Part shown: in pieces, positions 8,681-17,300 of the stretch
Numbering within the stretch: position 1 is the first letter of the stretch
Layout: each line of letters begins with the position of its first letter
Assembly: GCA_030447945.1 (NCBI GenBank)
Contig: JAUJNV010000025.1
Coordinates: 1 to 28,776, forward strand
DNA from: Fimbriimonas sp.
Lineage (GTDB): Bacteria > Armatimonadota > Fimbriimonadia > Fimbriimonadales > Fimbriimonadaceae
DNA length: 28,776 nt
Direction of reading: 5' to 3'
Notes under the pieces: generated by a model
Database searches by the model: none
Told to the model about the DNA's origin: nothing
The model's input: only the letters and a program-made list of their open reading frames with translations
Program-made: the position numbers and the translations under genes

Positions 8681-9030
8681 CGACGGCGTGGCCGGAGATG
8701 CGGCTCGCCCTCCGCTGGCCGCTGCTCTGCGCGTGTCTCGGCATCGCGGCGGCCCTGGCGGGCTCCTTCGTGCCGTACGAGCGGGTGGCGGCGGAGGGCC
8801 ACCCCTGGCTCCCTCGCTACCAGTGCCCGGGCTGCGCCCTCTGCGGCATGACGCGCAGCTTCTGCGCGCTGAGCGCGGGCCGCCCGGAGGCCGCCGCCCG
8901 CCACAACCCCCTCGGCCCCCCCGCGTACGCGGGGTTCTGGGCATGGACGCTGATCGTCACGCCGCTCACGCTCCGCTCCCTCCGCGCATCCTCCCGGCGG
9001 CTGCAGAGCCCTAGGGCGCGCCGGGCATGA
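8668..9030 (+). CDS. DUF2752 membrane protein
   Basis: About 120 residues, recognised by the DUF2752 signature CPGCALCGMTRSFCALSAG followed by AAARHNPLGP. A first transmembrane helix precedes the motif (LLCACLGIAAALAGSF) and a second follows it (AGFWAWTLIVTPLTL). The GTG at 8668 overlaps the upstream stop by 13 nt; the ATG at 8698 is the alternative. DUF2752 proteins are small membrane proteins of unknown role, often encoded next to GYF or DUF4190 proteins as here. Confidence 0.8.
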   Translation: MRRLATAWPEMRLALRWPLLCACLGIAAALAGSFVPYERVAAEGHPWLPRYQCPGCALCGMTRSFCALSAGRPEAAARHNPLGPPAYAGFWAWTLIVTPLTLRSLRASSRRLQSPRARRA

Positions 9031-9136
9031 GTGACTTCGAGTCGAACTCGAAGGTCCGGTTGTTGACCCATGTGGAGCCCGGCAGGTCGAAGTGCTTCGT
9101 GCGGGTGCCGTTCTGGTTCTTCGTCGCGGCGTTCGT
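9011..9136 (-). pseudogene. Possible 3' gene remnant
   Basis: A 41-codon open stretch ends at TAG (9011-9013). It has a protein-like, low-GC-bias composition (TKNQNGTRTKHFDLPGSTWV, then FEFDSKSLMPGAP) unlike the Arg/Pro-rich shadow frames around it. It overlaps the end of the DUF2752 gene on the other strand. An in-frame TAG precedes it, and before that another 33 open codons reach the IS edge. It may be the tail of a secreted or pilin-like protein cut off by the IS, but no 5' part is seen on the other side. Confidence 0.3.
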
Positions 9137-9243
9137 CTAGAGGTTCACACCGGACGCGTCAGAACTGCGCGCGGGCAATAAGTGCCTCTGACAAATCTCA
9201 TGCCGGCTCTTGGCGGGCTGATGGTCTTTAACGAGATAGCTAG

Positions 9244-10091
9244 AGTTCATTCGGAAACTCTCCTGAGGCAGATGAGTATGAGGGCGAGCAGGCAGAAGGC
9301 CCGGTAGAGGTCGAGTCTGCGCTCCCAGCGCACGACGACGCGTCGGAAGGAGAGCAGCCAGGCGAAGCTCCGCTCGATGATCCACCGGCGCTCGTACCCC
9401 TTGGGCCTGCGCTCGCGCGGCCGGCCCCCGGGGTCTCCACCGCCCCACGCGGCGGATGGCGGCGATCCTGGGCACGACGCCGCGCCGCCGGAGGGCAGCT
9501 TCGGAGCTTGCGGCTGTCGAAACCCCGGTCGGCGACGAGCTCCCTCGGCCGCGTCCCTCGGCGGCCCGGGCGACCGGGAGCCCTCACGCGGATCGTGCCG
9601 AGCGTCGGCTCCGGCCAGCGCGCTCTCCGCCCGATTCGCGCTCGCGAGCAAAAAGCCGATGGGAGTGCCCTCGCCGTCCGTCGCCAGCATCAGCTTCGTG
9701 CCTTCCCCTTGCGGGTCAGCCCGACGCCAGCTCCCCCTTTTTCGCGGGGACAAAGCTCCCGTCGAGAAAGGCCTGCGCCCACTCCAGCTTCCCTGAGCGT
9801 CGAGCGTTCCAGCAGCGCTCGCCACACCCGCCCTGTACACGCCCGCCTCCTCCCAGGCCCGTAGGCGCTCCCAGGCCGTGGTGGGAGCGCCGTACTCCGG
9901 GGCAAGGTCCTGCCACCGACAGCCCGTGCGCAAGACGAGGATCGCCTCGAGCGTGCGGCGGTCGTCCGCGCGAGGGCGACCCGTGCGCTGGGGAGCGGGG
10001 CGCAACAGGGGCGCCAGACGCGCCCACTGATCGTCCGTCAAACGTGTGCCAGCCATGGACGCTTAGACCAACCGGAGTTTCCGAATGATCT
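9244..10091 (-). mobile_element. IS5-type insertion sequence, 848 bp
   Basis: Terminal inverted repeats of 17 bp match at 16 positions: AGTTCATTCGGAAACTC at 9244-9260 and the complement of AGATCATTCGGAAACTC at 10075-10091. Each end is flanked by CTAG (9240-9243 and 10092-10095), a likely 4-bp target duplication. One transposase fills the element. Length, ends and target fit the IS5 family, probably the IS427-like group. The insertion lies between genes. Confidence 0.85.
9247..10056 (-). CDS. IS5-family DDE transposase (frameshifted)
   Basis: The start MAGTRLTDDQWARLAPLL and the DUF4096-like head with LEAILVLRTGCRWQDLAPEYG are in frame 1. The first catalytic Asp region FLDGSFVPAKKG and the second, ELVADRGFDSRKL, lie in the other two frames. 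The C-terminus GYERRWIIERSFAWLLSFRR with RWERRLDLYRAFCLLALIL (the catalytic Glu region) is back in frame 1. At least four shifts compensate each other. It is either dead or misread; the family is certain. Confidence 0.85.
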   Translation of the reverse strand: MAGTRLTDDQWARLAPLLRPAPQRTGRPRADDRRTLEAILVLRTGCRWQDLAPEYGAPTTAWERLRAWEEAGVYRAGVASAAGTLDAQGSWSGRRPFSTGALSPRKRGSWRRADPQGEGTKLMLATDGEGTPIGFLLASANRAESALAGADARHDPREGSRSPGPPRDAAEGARRRPGFRQPQAPKLPSGGAASCPGSPPSAAWGGGDPGGRPRERRPKGYERRWIIERSFAWLLSFRRVVVRWERRLDLYRAFCLLALILICLRRVSE

Positions 10092-10105
10092 CTAGTCTTT
10101 ATCTT

Positions 10106-10188
10106 CCGCCTCGGGCCTGAAGGGCCGACCTACCCCAGCCCAGGGCGCAGCCCGCGCTGGGGTAGGTCGGCCCTTCGGCCTGAGGCGG
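10106..10188. repeat. Large near-perfect palindrome next to the IS
   Basis: Arms 10106-10139 and 10156-10188 pair over 33 bp with one mismatch and one bulge; the innermost 21 bp (ending GACCTACCCCAGC) are perfect. The loop is 16 nt and itself GC-rich. It starts 14 nt past the IS end, so it is outside the element. It could be a REP-like element or a strong terminator; no T-tract follows. Confidence 0.7.
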
Positions 10189-10248
10189 ATGCCAGAGTGA
10201 CTAACTATCTTTGTCAATAGCGATAAGCCGCGCTCCGTTTAGTTTTCG

Positions 10249-10278
10249 TTGTGGCCCGACGAGCGGGAAGCCTATAAT
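10249..10278 (+). promoter_or_regulatory. Promoter of the PhyH gene, leaderless-type
   Basis: TTGTGG (10249-10254), an 18-nt spacer and a perfect TATAAT (10273-10278). The ATG follows after 7 nt with no room for a Shine-Dalgarno. Confidence 0.55.
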
Positions 10279-10285
10279 CCTCCCC

Positions 10286-11028
10286 ATGACGACCTCGGAG
10301 GCGCTGCGCGGCTGGGGTGCGCGCGGACACACTTTCCCCGGAAGAGGCGCGGCAACTGGACGAGCGAGGCTATCTGATGCTGCGGGGTGCTCTCAACGAG
10401 GCGCAGGTCGAGGGGTCCGGCGGCGGACCGACGAGCTGTTGCGGGAGGAGCGCGCGGGAGTCGAGGTGCATCAGGAGGCAGGCACGGACCGCCTCGCGGA
10501 CCTCGTGAACAAGGACCCGATGTTCGACCTCGGCTGCCCCACCCGCGCGTGCTGGCGTGCATCGCGTCCTCTCGGTCGGAGCTGCACCTGAGCTCCTTCA
10601 ACTACCGTGCCGCTCTCCCCGCGAGGGCCGCCAGCCGCTCCCGCCGACCATGGCGTGCGGAAGAGGACAGCGGCTTTCTCGCCTGCAACTCCATCTGGCT
10701 TCTCGGCGACTTCACCCCGAGCAACGGCGCGACCCGCCTCGTGCCCGGCTCCACCGCTGGGGACAGACCCCCGACCAGGCGCTGCAGGACCCCGCCACCC
10801 CCTCACCCGGACGAGGTCCTGCTGGTCGCTCCCGCGGGCAGCGTCTGCGTCTTCAACGCCCACATCTGGCACGGCGGCACGCAGAACCGCACCACCCGCC
10901 CTCGCCGCGCGATGCACGCCTTCTTCGGCCGCCGCGACGTGCCCCAACAGCTCGACCAGCGTGCCTACGCCCGCCCCGAAACCCGCGCCCGCCTCAGCCC
11001 GGCGGCGAGGCACGTGTTAGATGTGTAG
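10286..11028 (+). CDS. Phytanoyl-CoA dioxygenase (PhyH) family protein (frameshifted)
   Basis: An Fe(II)/2-oxoglutarate-dependent oxygenase. Pieces in order: MTTSEALRGWG; LSPEEARQLDERGYLMLRGA (the typical PhyH opening); AGVEVHQEAG.DRLADLVNKDP; RELHLSSFNYRAALP; CNSIWLLGDFTPSNGATRLV; PGSH; the distal iron His in CVFNAHIWHGGTQNRT; and the 2-oxoglutarate Arg in TRPRRAMHAFF. Breaks lie near 10318, 10415, 10530, 10575, 10650 and 10760. The total, about 245 residues, is normal for the family. The substrate is unknown; such enzymes often hydroxylate small metabolites. The promoter is unusually close to the ATG. Confidence 0.8.
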
Positions 11029-11096
11029 TTGAGTGTTGAGTGTTGAGGGAGAAGCCTCCGGTCTGGACACTAAACACTTAACACTGGACACTCTCC
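11029..11096. repeat. Heptamer-repeat inverted arms (AGTGTTG type)
   Basis: Left arm 11029-11052 (GTTGAGTGTTGAGTGTTGAG plus GGAG) and right arm 11064-11096 (ACACTAAACACTTAACACTG then GACACTCTCC). It lies between the PhyH stop and the SRAP gene, which point the same way. Confidence 0.7.
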
Positions 11097-11129
11097 CCAA
11101 GCCGCCCCTTAGCGTATCCTCACCTCAAG

Positions 11130-11789
11130 GTGTGCATCCGCTACAACCACGACGTGGGCAAGATCGAGCGCTGGAGCAAGGAGCTCGGGGCGTGGGTGCT
11201 CGATGGGGAGACCGCCCCGACCGGCGACTCCTTCCCGGGCTCGGAAGCGCCCATTGTGGTGGCCGATGAAGAGCACGGGAAACGGGTCGCGCTCGCCCGC
11301 TGGGGCCTCACCCCGCCTTGGACGAAGGACCCCCTGTTCGGCAAGAAGAACGCCTACAACGCCCGGGCCGAGACCGTGGCGGAGAAGCCGACCTTCCGCG
11401 CTCCGTTCCGGAAGAGCCGGTGCCTGATCCCCGCGGCCGCTTTCTACGAGCGGGCGAGCGGCCGCTGGCTGAGAGTCGCCCCCACAGGCGCCGAGGTGTT
11501 CGCCATCGCGGGCCTCTTCGAGCCGGCGAACGAAATGTCGGACATGACGACCTTCACGATGGTCACGACGGAGCCCAACCTGCTGATCGGGGAGGTGCAC
11601 GACCGGATGCCCGTGGTCCTCGCCCCCGCTGACTACGAGCACTGGCTCGACCCCCAAGCAGACGGAAAGGACCTCCTCTCGCTCCTCACCCCGTGCCCGG
11701 AGGAGTGGGTAAGCGTCGAGGACGCCGGACCGATCGGCCGAAGCGCGCCAGGCAAGGCGACCGGCTCCCTCTTCGAACCGGGCGCGTAA
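11130..11789 (+). CDS. SRAP-family DNA-protein crosslink protein (YedK/HMCES type)
   Basis: SRAP proteins bind abasic sites in single-stranded DNA and form a covalent link through the N-terminal Cys. The GTG start at 11130 puts Cys directly at position 2 (MCIRYNHD; MCGR is more usual). Other active-site positions are present: Asn77 in NARAETV, Glu107 in RCLIPAAAFYE (usually followed by Trp, here Arg), and His157 in EVHDRMPVVL. Length 219 is normal and the frame is intact. SRAP genes are known to travel with SOS and translesion genes, and here imuB/dnaE2 lie 1.2 kb downstream. A TATCCT box ends 9 nt before the start. Confidence 0.9.
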   Translation: MCIRYNHDVGKIERWSKELGAWVLDGETAPTGDSFPGSEAPIVVADEEHGKRVALARWGLTPPWTKDPLFGKKNAYNARAETVAEKPTFRAPFRKSRCLIPAAAFYERASGRWLRVAPTGAEVFAIAGLFEPANEMSDMTTFTMVTTEPNLLIGEVHDRMPVVLAPADYEHWLDPQADGKDLLSLLTPCPEEWVSVEDAGPIGRSAPGKATGSLFEPGA

Positions 11790-11925
11790 GGCCTCAGCTA
11801 GCGGATGGCCCGCTTCGGCACGTTGCCCGTCATGAGGCTGCCGGCTAAGCTGGGTACGCACTCGCGAACATTGGCCCCTGGTGATTAGCCAGCGCGCGGG
11901 GACCGGTAAAGGTCGCTATGTGGCT

Positions 11926-12132
11926 CTAAGCGGCTTGAGCTTTCCGCTTTCCGTACTCTTCTAGCTCGCGCTGGATGAAGGCCTCGATCTCTTCGTCGGT
12001 GTCGGCGTCCGACTCGTGCAAAGCGTCGGTGATGCGATTGTGCTCACCAAGGGGTAGAAGGTCGCCGTCGAGATCCACGTAGGGCACGAAGAAGCCACGG
12101 CTATCGGGTCCGCTGTCTTGTACCATCTTCAT
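11926..12132 (-). CDS. Small acidic hypothetical protein
   Basis: 68 residues, acidic in the middle (DALHESDADTDEEIEAFIQRELEEYGKR). The start is 5 nt after the stop of the 179-residue gene on the same strand, so both form one unit. I do not recognise the family. The size, charge and position would suit an immunity or antitoxin partner of the upstream protein, but nothing in the sequence proves this. Confidence 0.65.
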   Translation of the reverse strand: MKMVQDSGPDSRGFFVPYVDLDGDLLPLGEHNRITDALHESDADTDEEIEAFIQRELEEYGKRKAQAA

Positions 12133-12137
12133 ACATT

Positions 12138-12677
12138 CTACAGCCTTTCGACCTCGATTCCCAGTTCCTTGAGCCTCTCGAAGAACTTGCGCACGCGAAC
12201 CTTGTTGAAGGGCTCCCGAGGCACCGGGGCTATCTCTTCTAAAGCGTCCCCGTAGGCGTCGTTAAAGCGATTAAGGATCACCTGCCTGTCCTCGGGCCAG
12301 CCCCGTTCGGGCCGGAGGATCCGCGTCACCCGTCCCGTCCTACGGGAGACGGTCCGGAACTCCGCGAGATCCGCCGCGCGAGCGAAGAGCACGTCGAAGT
12401 GAGAAGGCGGCTCGCTCCTCCGGTGGTTGTGGGTGTAGATGCCACCCTTGAACGTGGCGATCTCCTCGTAAGTGTGATCGACTCGATTCTCCCACCCTGC
12501 CTTCCTGAATACCGTCCCGTCCGGCCTCACGACGTGACACACCTCGAACTCAAAGTCCTTGGTCTGCCTCTCGAACTTGCGGAGGGCCTCGAGGCGCTGC
12601 TCCTCGGTGTCGCCTACCCAGCCGAGCTCGATTCCGACCCCACGCTCTAAGTCCTCTGTAAGCTCTTCGTCGAACAC
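12138..12677 (-). CDS. JAB/HNHP-like domain protein
   Basis: 179 residues, frame intact. The centre has the look of the JAB-like 'HNHP' domain found in phage head-morphogenesis and polymorphic-toxin proteins: a strand VCHVVRPDGTVFRKAG, then GGIYTHNHRRSEPPSHFDVL and AADLAEFRTVS. His83, His85, Ser92 and Asp95 give H-x-H-x6-S-x2-D, one residue shorter than the classical JAMM spacing, and Arg replaces the usual Pro after the second His. The N-terminal half is helical and acidic. The function could be peptidase-like or structural. Assignment rests on pattern reading alone. Confidence 0.6.
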   Translation of the reverse strand: MFDEELTEDLERGVGIELGWVGDTEEQRLEALRKFERQTKDFEFEVCHVVRPDGTVFRKAGWENRVDHTYEEIATFKGGIYTHNHRRSEPPSHFDVLFARAADLAEFRTVSRRTGRVTRILRPERGWPEDRQVILNRFNDAYGDALEEIAPVPREPFNKVRVRKFFERLKELGIEVERL

Positions 12678-12967
12678 CTAGGAGAATCCTACCGCCCCGG
12701 GTCGGGACGCACTCGCCGCTCGTTTGGCCCACGCTTTCCGCCGCACTTGGATTATCCCTGCGTAAGATCGGTCGCCAAGAACCTCACAAGGTCATCAAGT
12801 AACATTATGTCTACATGATCCACGGCCCTTGAAGGTGCGCGGGGGCTCATCGACAACGGCTGCAACGGGTCAGAAAAGAACCTGTGGCGGCTCTTTTGCC
12901 CTGTTTATCGGTCCTCCTGAGGAACTGGTTGACATTTCGCGTACTCTGTCTCTAATAGTAGACAAAT
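12678..12967. other. Intergenic region upstream of imuB
   Basis: About 290 bp between divergent units. The base composition is lower in GC than the genes. The only clear signals are the imuB promoter and palindrome at its right end. Confidence 0.5.
12929..12964 (+). promoter_or_regulatory. imuB promoter with overlapping palindromic operator
   Basis: A perfect -35 TTGACA (12929-12934), an 18-nt spacer and TAATAG (12953-12958) as -10. The interrupted palindrome TGTCT-N8-AGACA (12947-12964) covers the -10 box. The ATG follows 9 nt after it. A damage-responsive repressor could bind here. Confidence 0.5.
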
Positions 12968-14133
12968 ATGCACTATTTACTGCGCCTCCGGCTGGGGAGC
13001 TTCTACGTCCGCGTCCTGCGAAGAGCGGGCGTGGCGCCGGTGCCCGACGGCCTTGTGGTCGTGCGTGAGGGGGTCGTGCTCGATTGCGACGAGCGGGCCG
13101 CCGGGCGAGGCGTGGAGACGGGGATGGCCGTCCGGCAGGCTCGCACGATTCTGCAGGGCGGCCCCTTCCGCGAGTGGGTGCCGGATCACTACCGCCGTGC
13201 CCAGGAGGTCTGGCTGGACGTGTGCTGCGCCTTCTCGGACGTGATCGAGCCCGAGGACCAGCACTCCGCCTTTCTCGATCTCTCGGACCATCCCGATCCC
13301 CGGGGCACCGCCGCCGAAGCGATCGCCGCCGTCGCGAGGAGGACGGGGCTGCCCGTGCGTTGGGGCCTCGCCCCGTCCAAGTGGCTCGCGCTCCTCGTCT
13401 CAGAGGCCGGAGATCCCTGGGAGTCGAGCGACGATCCGCTCCGCTACCTCTGGACACTGCCCGTCGCGGCGCTCCTGCCGGTGCCGGAGGAGCACCGGCG
13501 CCGGCTGCGGTTCCTCGGCTACCGAAAGGTGGGCGACGTCGCCGCCGTGCCCCTGGAAGAGCTGCGGCGTCAGTTCGGCGTGCGGAAGGCTCGCGCATCC
13601 ATCAGGCGGCGCGCGGCGGGTGCTCCGACCCCGTGCGGCCGCGGTATCCGGCGGACTCCCTGAGCGCGTCGCTCCGGTTCGACGGGGCGATCGGCGACAC
13701 CGAGACCCTCGACGCCGCGCTGGGCGAACTCGCGGAGCGGCTGGGCCGGAAGCTGAGGAGCGCCGACCTGCGCGGCGAGGAGCTGAGGCTGTGGGCGGAA
13801 CGGGAGGAAGGCGAGCCCTCGCGCTCGTCGGCGCTTCGGCAAGCCGATGGGCGACGCCCGGTCCCTCCTGCCCGCGCTGCGGCTCCTCACCGCGGGCGCG
13901 GTGCGCGAGCTGATCACCGGCCTGCGGGCGACGATGCCGGATCTCGCGCGTGCCCGCTGCGTGCAGAACGCGCTGGAGGCAGGTGCGGCCGGAGACAAGC
14001 GAAGCCATATCGAGGCCGCCATGGGCCGCGTCCGCGCGCTGTACGGGAGCTGCGCGATCGGCCGCGGTTCGAAGTCGAGGTGCCCCGGCGGGTGCGGGTG
14101 CTGAGGGAGTGGGGTCTTGCCACCGCCCGATAG
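12968..14133 (+). CDS. imuB: ImuB-like inactive Y-family polymerase (frameshifted 3' half)
   Basis: ImuB is the catalytically dead Y-family subunit that links DnaE2 to the sliding clamp in the mutasome. The fold is visible: GSFYVRVLRRAG at the start, VDCDERAAGRGVETGMAVRQAR-like segment (DCDERAAGRGVETGMAVRQA), AFLDLSDHPD, GLPVRWGLAPSKWLA (palm/fingers), and RRRLRFLGYRKVGDVAAVPL (thumb helix-hairpin-helix). The catalytic acids are lost: the first Asp is replaced in LRLGSFY, and the Asp-Glu pair before AFLDL is His-Ser. The frame changes near 13610, 13820 and 14065. The little-finger part reads SLSASLRFDGAIGDTETLDA, MGDARSLLPALRLL, and finally VPRRVRVLREWGLATAR with TAG at 14131-14133. No imuA is seen. 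Confidence 0.82.
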
Positions 14134-14215
14134 GAACGCTCGCCCTCTGGCGAGAGGCGGGAGAGTGGTGGGCGGGCGAGCCCCCGCGGGAGGTGCGCGT
14201 CTTCCTCGACGCGCG
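14129..14215 (+). other. Mutasome-associated short segment (DUF6504-like)
   Basis: Just after the imuB stop a frame reads LALWREAGEWWAGEPPREV and then RVFLDAR. It resembles the short W-W-x-G-E-P motif that follows or ends ImuB proteins in translesion cassettes. With one base changed it could continue from ImuB. The stretch from 14216 to 14347 gives no clear protein in any frame. Confidence 0.4.
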
Positions 14216-14347
14216 CGCGGCGTCCGGCGCGAGCGGATGACCCTCTCACACCGCTGGGCAGCAGCCTTGCCAGCGCGACGCCCGCTCCCCGGAGGAGGAC
14301 CACCGCGAAGAGCATGCCCTGCAGAGGGGAAGCGGCGAGACGAAAAG

Positions 14348-17300
14348 GTGTCCGGGGCCGGCGGCCAGGCAGTTCCGCGCGTCGCCTCTTCCGCTTCGTC
14401 ACCGCCCTACGCCCCCCTACACGTCCTCAGCGGCTACGCCTTCGGCCAGGGACGATGCTCGCCGCCGAGATTCCCCGCCTCTGCGCCCGCGCCGGCATTC
14501 CCGCCGCAGCGATCGCGGACCCCTTCTCCCTGACGGGGGCATCGGAGTTCGTCAGGAGCGCCGAGGAGTGCGGCGTGCGGGCGCTCGTGGGCGCGACGGT
14601 AACGATGGCCGAGGGGCGGCGATCTGGTGCTCATCGCCCGGAGCCGGCGCGGGTATCAGAGCCTTTCGCGGCTTCTGACGGAGTGTCACCTGGGCGAGCC
14701 GCGCCTCTTCCCCTTAGGCGCCTGGGAACGCCTGGAGAGGCACCGCGAGGACCTCCTTTGCGTCACGGGCGACGGCGGGCCACTGAACCGCCTACTCTAC
14801 GAGCGCCGCCACGACGACGCGCGGCGGACGCTGGACCGCCTGGTGGGCATCTTCGGGCGCGAGGCGGTTTTCGTCGAGATCGAGCGGAGCCTCCTGCCGC
14901 GCGCAGCTAGGGGGTAAACGAGGCGCTTCTGCACCTCGCGGCGGAGGCCCGCGTCCTCCCCGTGGCGGGTGGTCCGGTGACCCACGCCGAGAGGGCGCAC
15001 TTCCCCACGCAGGACACGCTCGTCTGCGCCACACGCTCTGCACGGTAGACGAGATCGAGGGCCGCAAGCCCCGGCGTCACCCGGGCCAGCCCACGCCCGA
15101 CCCCAAACCGCCCCCAAGGCGGGCGCTGAACGCGGAGCGGTTCCTGAGAACGCCGAAGGAGATGGCCGCGCTGTTCGCCGACCGGCCCGACCTGTTGGCG
15201 AACACGCTGAGGGTTGCGGCGATGTGCGAACGGACGTGCTCCCGCCCCGGACGCGCCTTCCCACGCTGTACCCCGACGAGGCGCAGGCGCTGCGCGAGCT
15301 GACGTACCTCGGCGCGCATGCCCGGTACCCCAAGATCACGCCCCGGCTGGGCTGGCGGCTCGACCACGAGCTGGAGCGGATCGCCCGCCTCGGGTACGCC
15401 GGGCACTTCCTGCTCGCGTGGGACGCCTGCCGCTGGGCGGCGGACCAGAACATCCTCCTCAGCGCGCGCGAGGCTCGGTGGTGGACTGCGCGGTCGCGTA
15501 CTGCCTGGGCCTCTCCCGGATCGACGCGATCCGGCACCGGCTCCACTTCGACCGGTTCCTGCCGGAGGACGGGGAGCAAGCGCCCGGACATCGACATCGA
15601 CTTCGAGGCCGCGCGGCGGGACGACGTGCGGAGCTACCTCGTGGGCAAGTACGGCGAGGAGCGGGTCGCCACCGTGGCAGCCGTCGCCACCTACAACACG
15701 CGGCGGGATCGTGCGGGCGGTGGGCAAGGCGATGGGGCTCCCGCGGACCGCCTTGGACTTTCTGTGTCGCCGCATCCACGGCGGCGTCTCTCCGGAGGGC
15801 TGGAGAAGCCCTCGCCAAGCGCCCCGAGCTGAGGGCGAGCGACATCCCGAAGGAGCGCCTGGAAGTGGGTGTTCCGTCTGGCGGGGCGGATGGCGGACGT
15901 GCCCCACGGCATCGGGTGTCACTCGTCTGGCGTAGTGGTGTCGAGCGAGCCCCTCGCGGACACGGTACCGGTGATGCCGTCCGGCTCGGACGGCGTGCGG
16001 ATCATCCAGTGGGACAAGTACACGGCCAAGCACTACTTCGACAAGTTCGACCTCCTGTGCCTGCGCGGGCAGGACGTGCTCGGGGGCACGGAGCGGCTGG
16101 TGCGGGCGCACCAGCCGGACTTCCGCGTGGAGCAGGCGCCGCTGGACGACGAGGGTACGTACCGCGCGATGCAGGCGGGCCAGCTCATCGGCATCCCCAG
16201 TCCGCCTCCCCCGCTATGCGGCAGGCGCACGTCCGGCCCAGACGGCCGACCTCGGCGACGCGAGCCTCGTGCAGGCGGGCATCCGTCCCGGCGTCGGCGG
16301 CGCGGTGAAGATAAACGAGCTGATCGCCCGTCGCCGGGGCAAGCCTTACGAGTTCGCGCACGTCGAGCTGGAGCTGATCCTGGGGCACACCTACGGGATC
16401 ATCGTGTTTCAGGAGCAGGTCGACCAGCTCCTCCAGACGTTCGCCGGCTACACGTCGGGCGAGGCCGAGGCGATCCGAGAGGGCATCCACAAGAAGCGGC
16501 GGGACGGCTACGCGAGGCAGATGCACGAGGAGATGGTGCGGCGCGTCGTGGCGCGCGGCCACGGCTGGGAGATCGCGCGGCAGGTGTATGACCTCGTCTC
16601 GGGCTTCGAGGGGTACGGCTTCGCGCAGGGCCACGCGCTCGCCTTCGCCGAGATCAGCATCCGCTCCATCTACTGCCAGCAGAACTTTCCCCGCGGAGTA
16701 TTTCTGCGCGCTCCTGAACGCCCAGCCGGCCGGCTACTACGGCTCCTGCACCCTCGCCAACGAGGCGCGCGCGCGGGGCGTCGCGATGCTCCCACCCGAC
16801 GTCGCCCTCAGTGATCTGGGGTTCACGGTGGAAGACGTGCGCTCCAACGACGACCCCAAAATCGTGTTCCCCCGGGGCGGGGTCCGCGTTGGGCTGGGAG
16901 GGATCGCCGGGCTGTCGGGGCAGGCGTCCGAGGCGATCCTGACGCAGAGGCGGCGCAGCCGCTCGGGTCGCTGTTCGACCTCGCGGCGCGAGTGCGGCCC
17001 GACCGGGACGAACTGGAGGCGCTGATCCTGTGCGGCGCGATGGACGCGCTCCACCCCAATCGCCGCGCGATGCTCTGGGCCGTTCCCGAGGCCGTGCGGT
17101 ACGCGGGGACGGTGCGCCGGGGAGGATGGACATCCGGCGCTCCCCTTCATCGTGCCCGAACCGGAGATCTCGTTCCGGGGGCCGGACCTTTCCCCCATCG
17201 AGCGTGCGGTTCACGAGCGGATGCTCCTCGGGCTCGACGTGCGCCACCACCTGATGGCCTTCGAGCGCGAGCGGATCGCCGCCAAGGGGGGGCTCACCGT

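Noticed and set aside
12420..12435. Literal His-Asn-His in the 179-residue protein as an HNH nuclease
   Set aside because: HNH nucleases have widely spaced His/Asn/His in a beta-beta-alpha fold; the context here (GGIYTHNH, then SHFD) fits a JAB-like metal site better.
2400..17150. Programmed frameshifting as the explanation for the broken genes
   Set aside because: There are too many sites in unrelated genes, without slippery-site plus stem patterns, and added G or C restores motifs.
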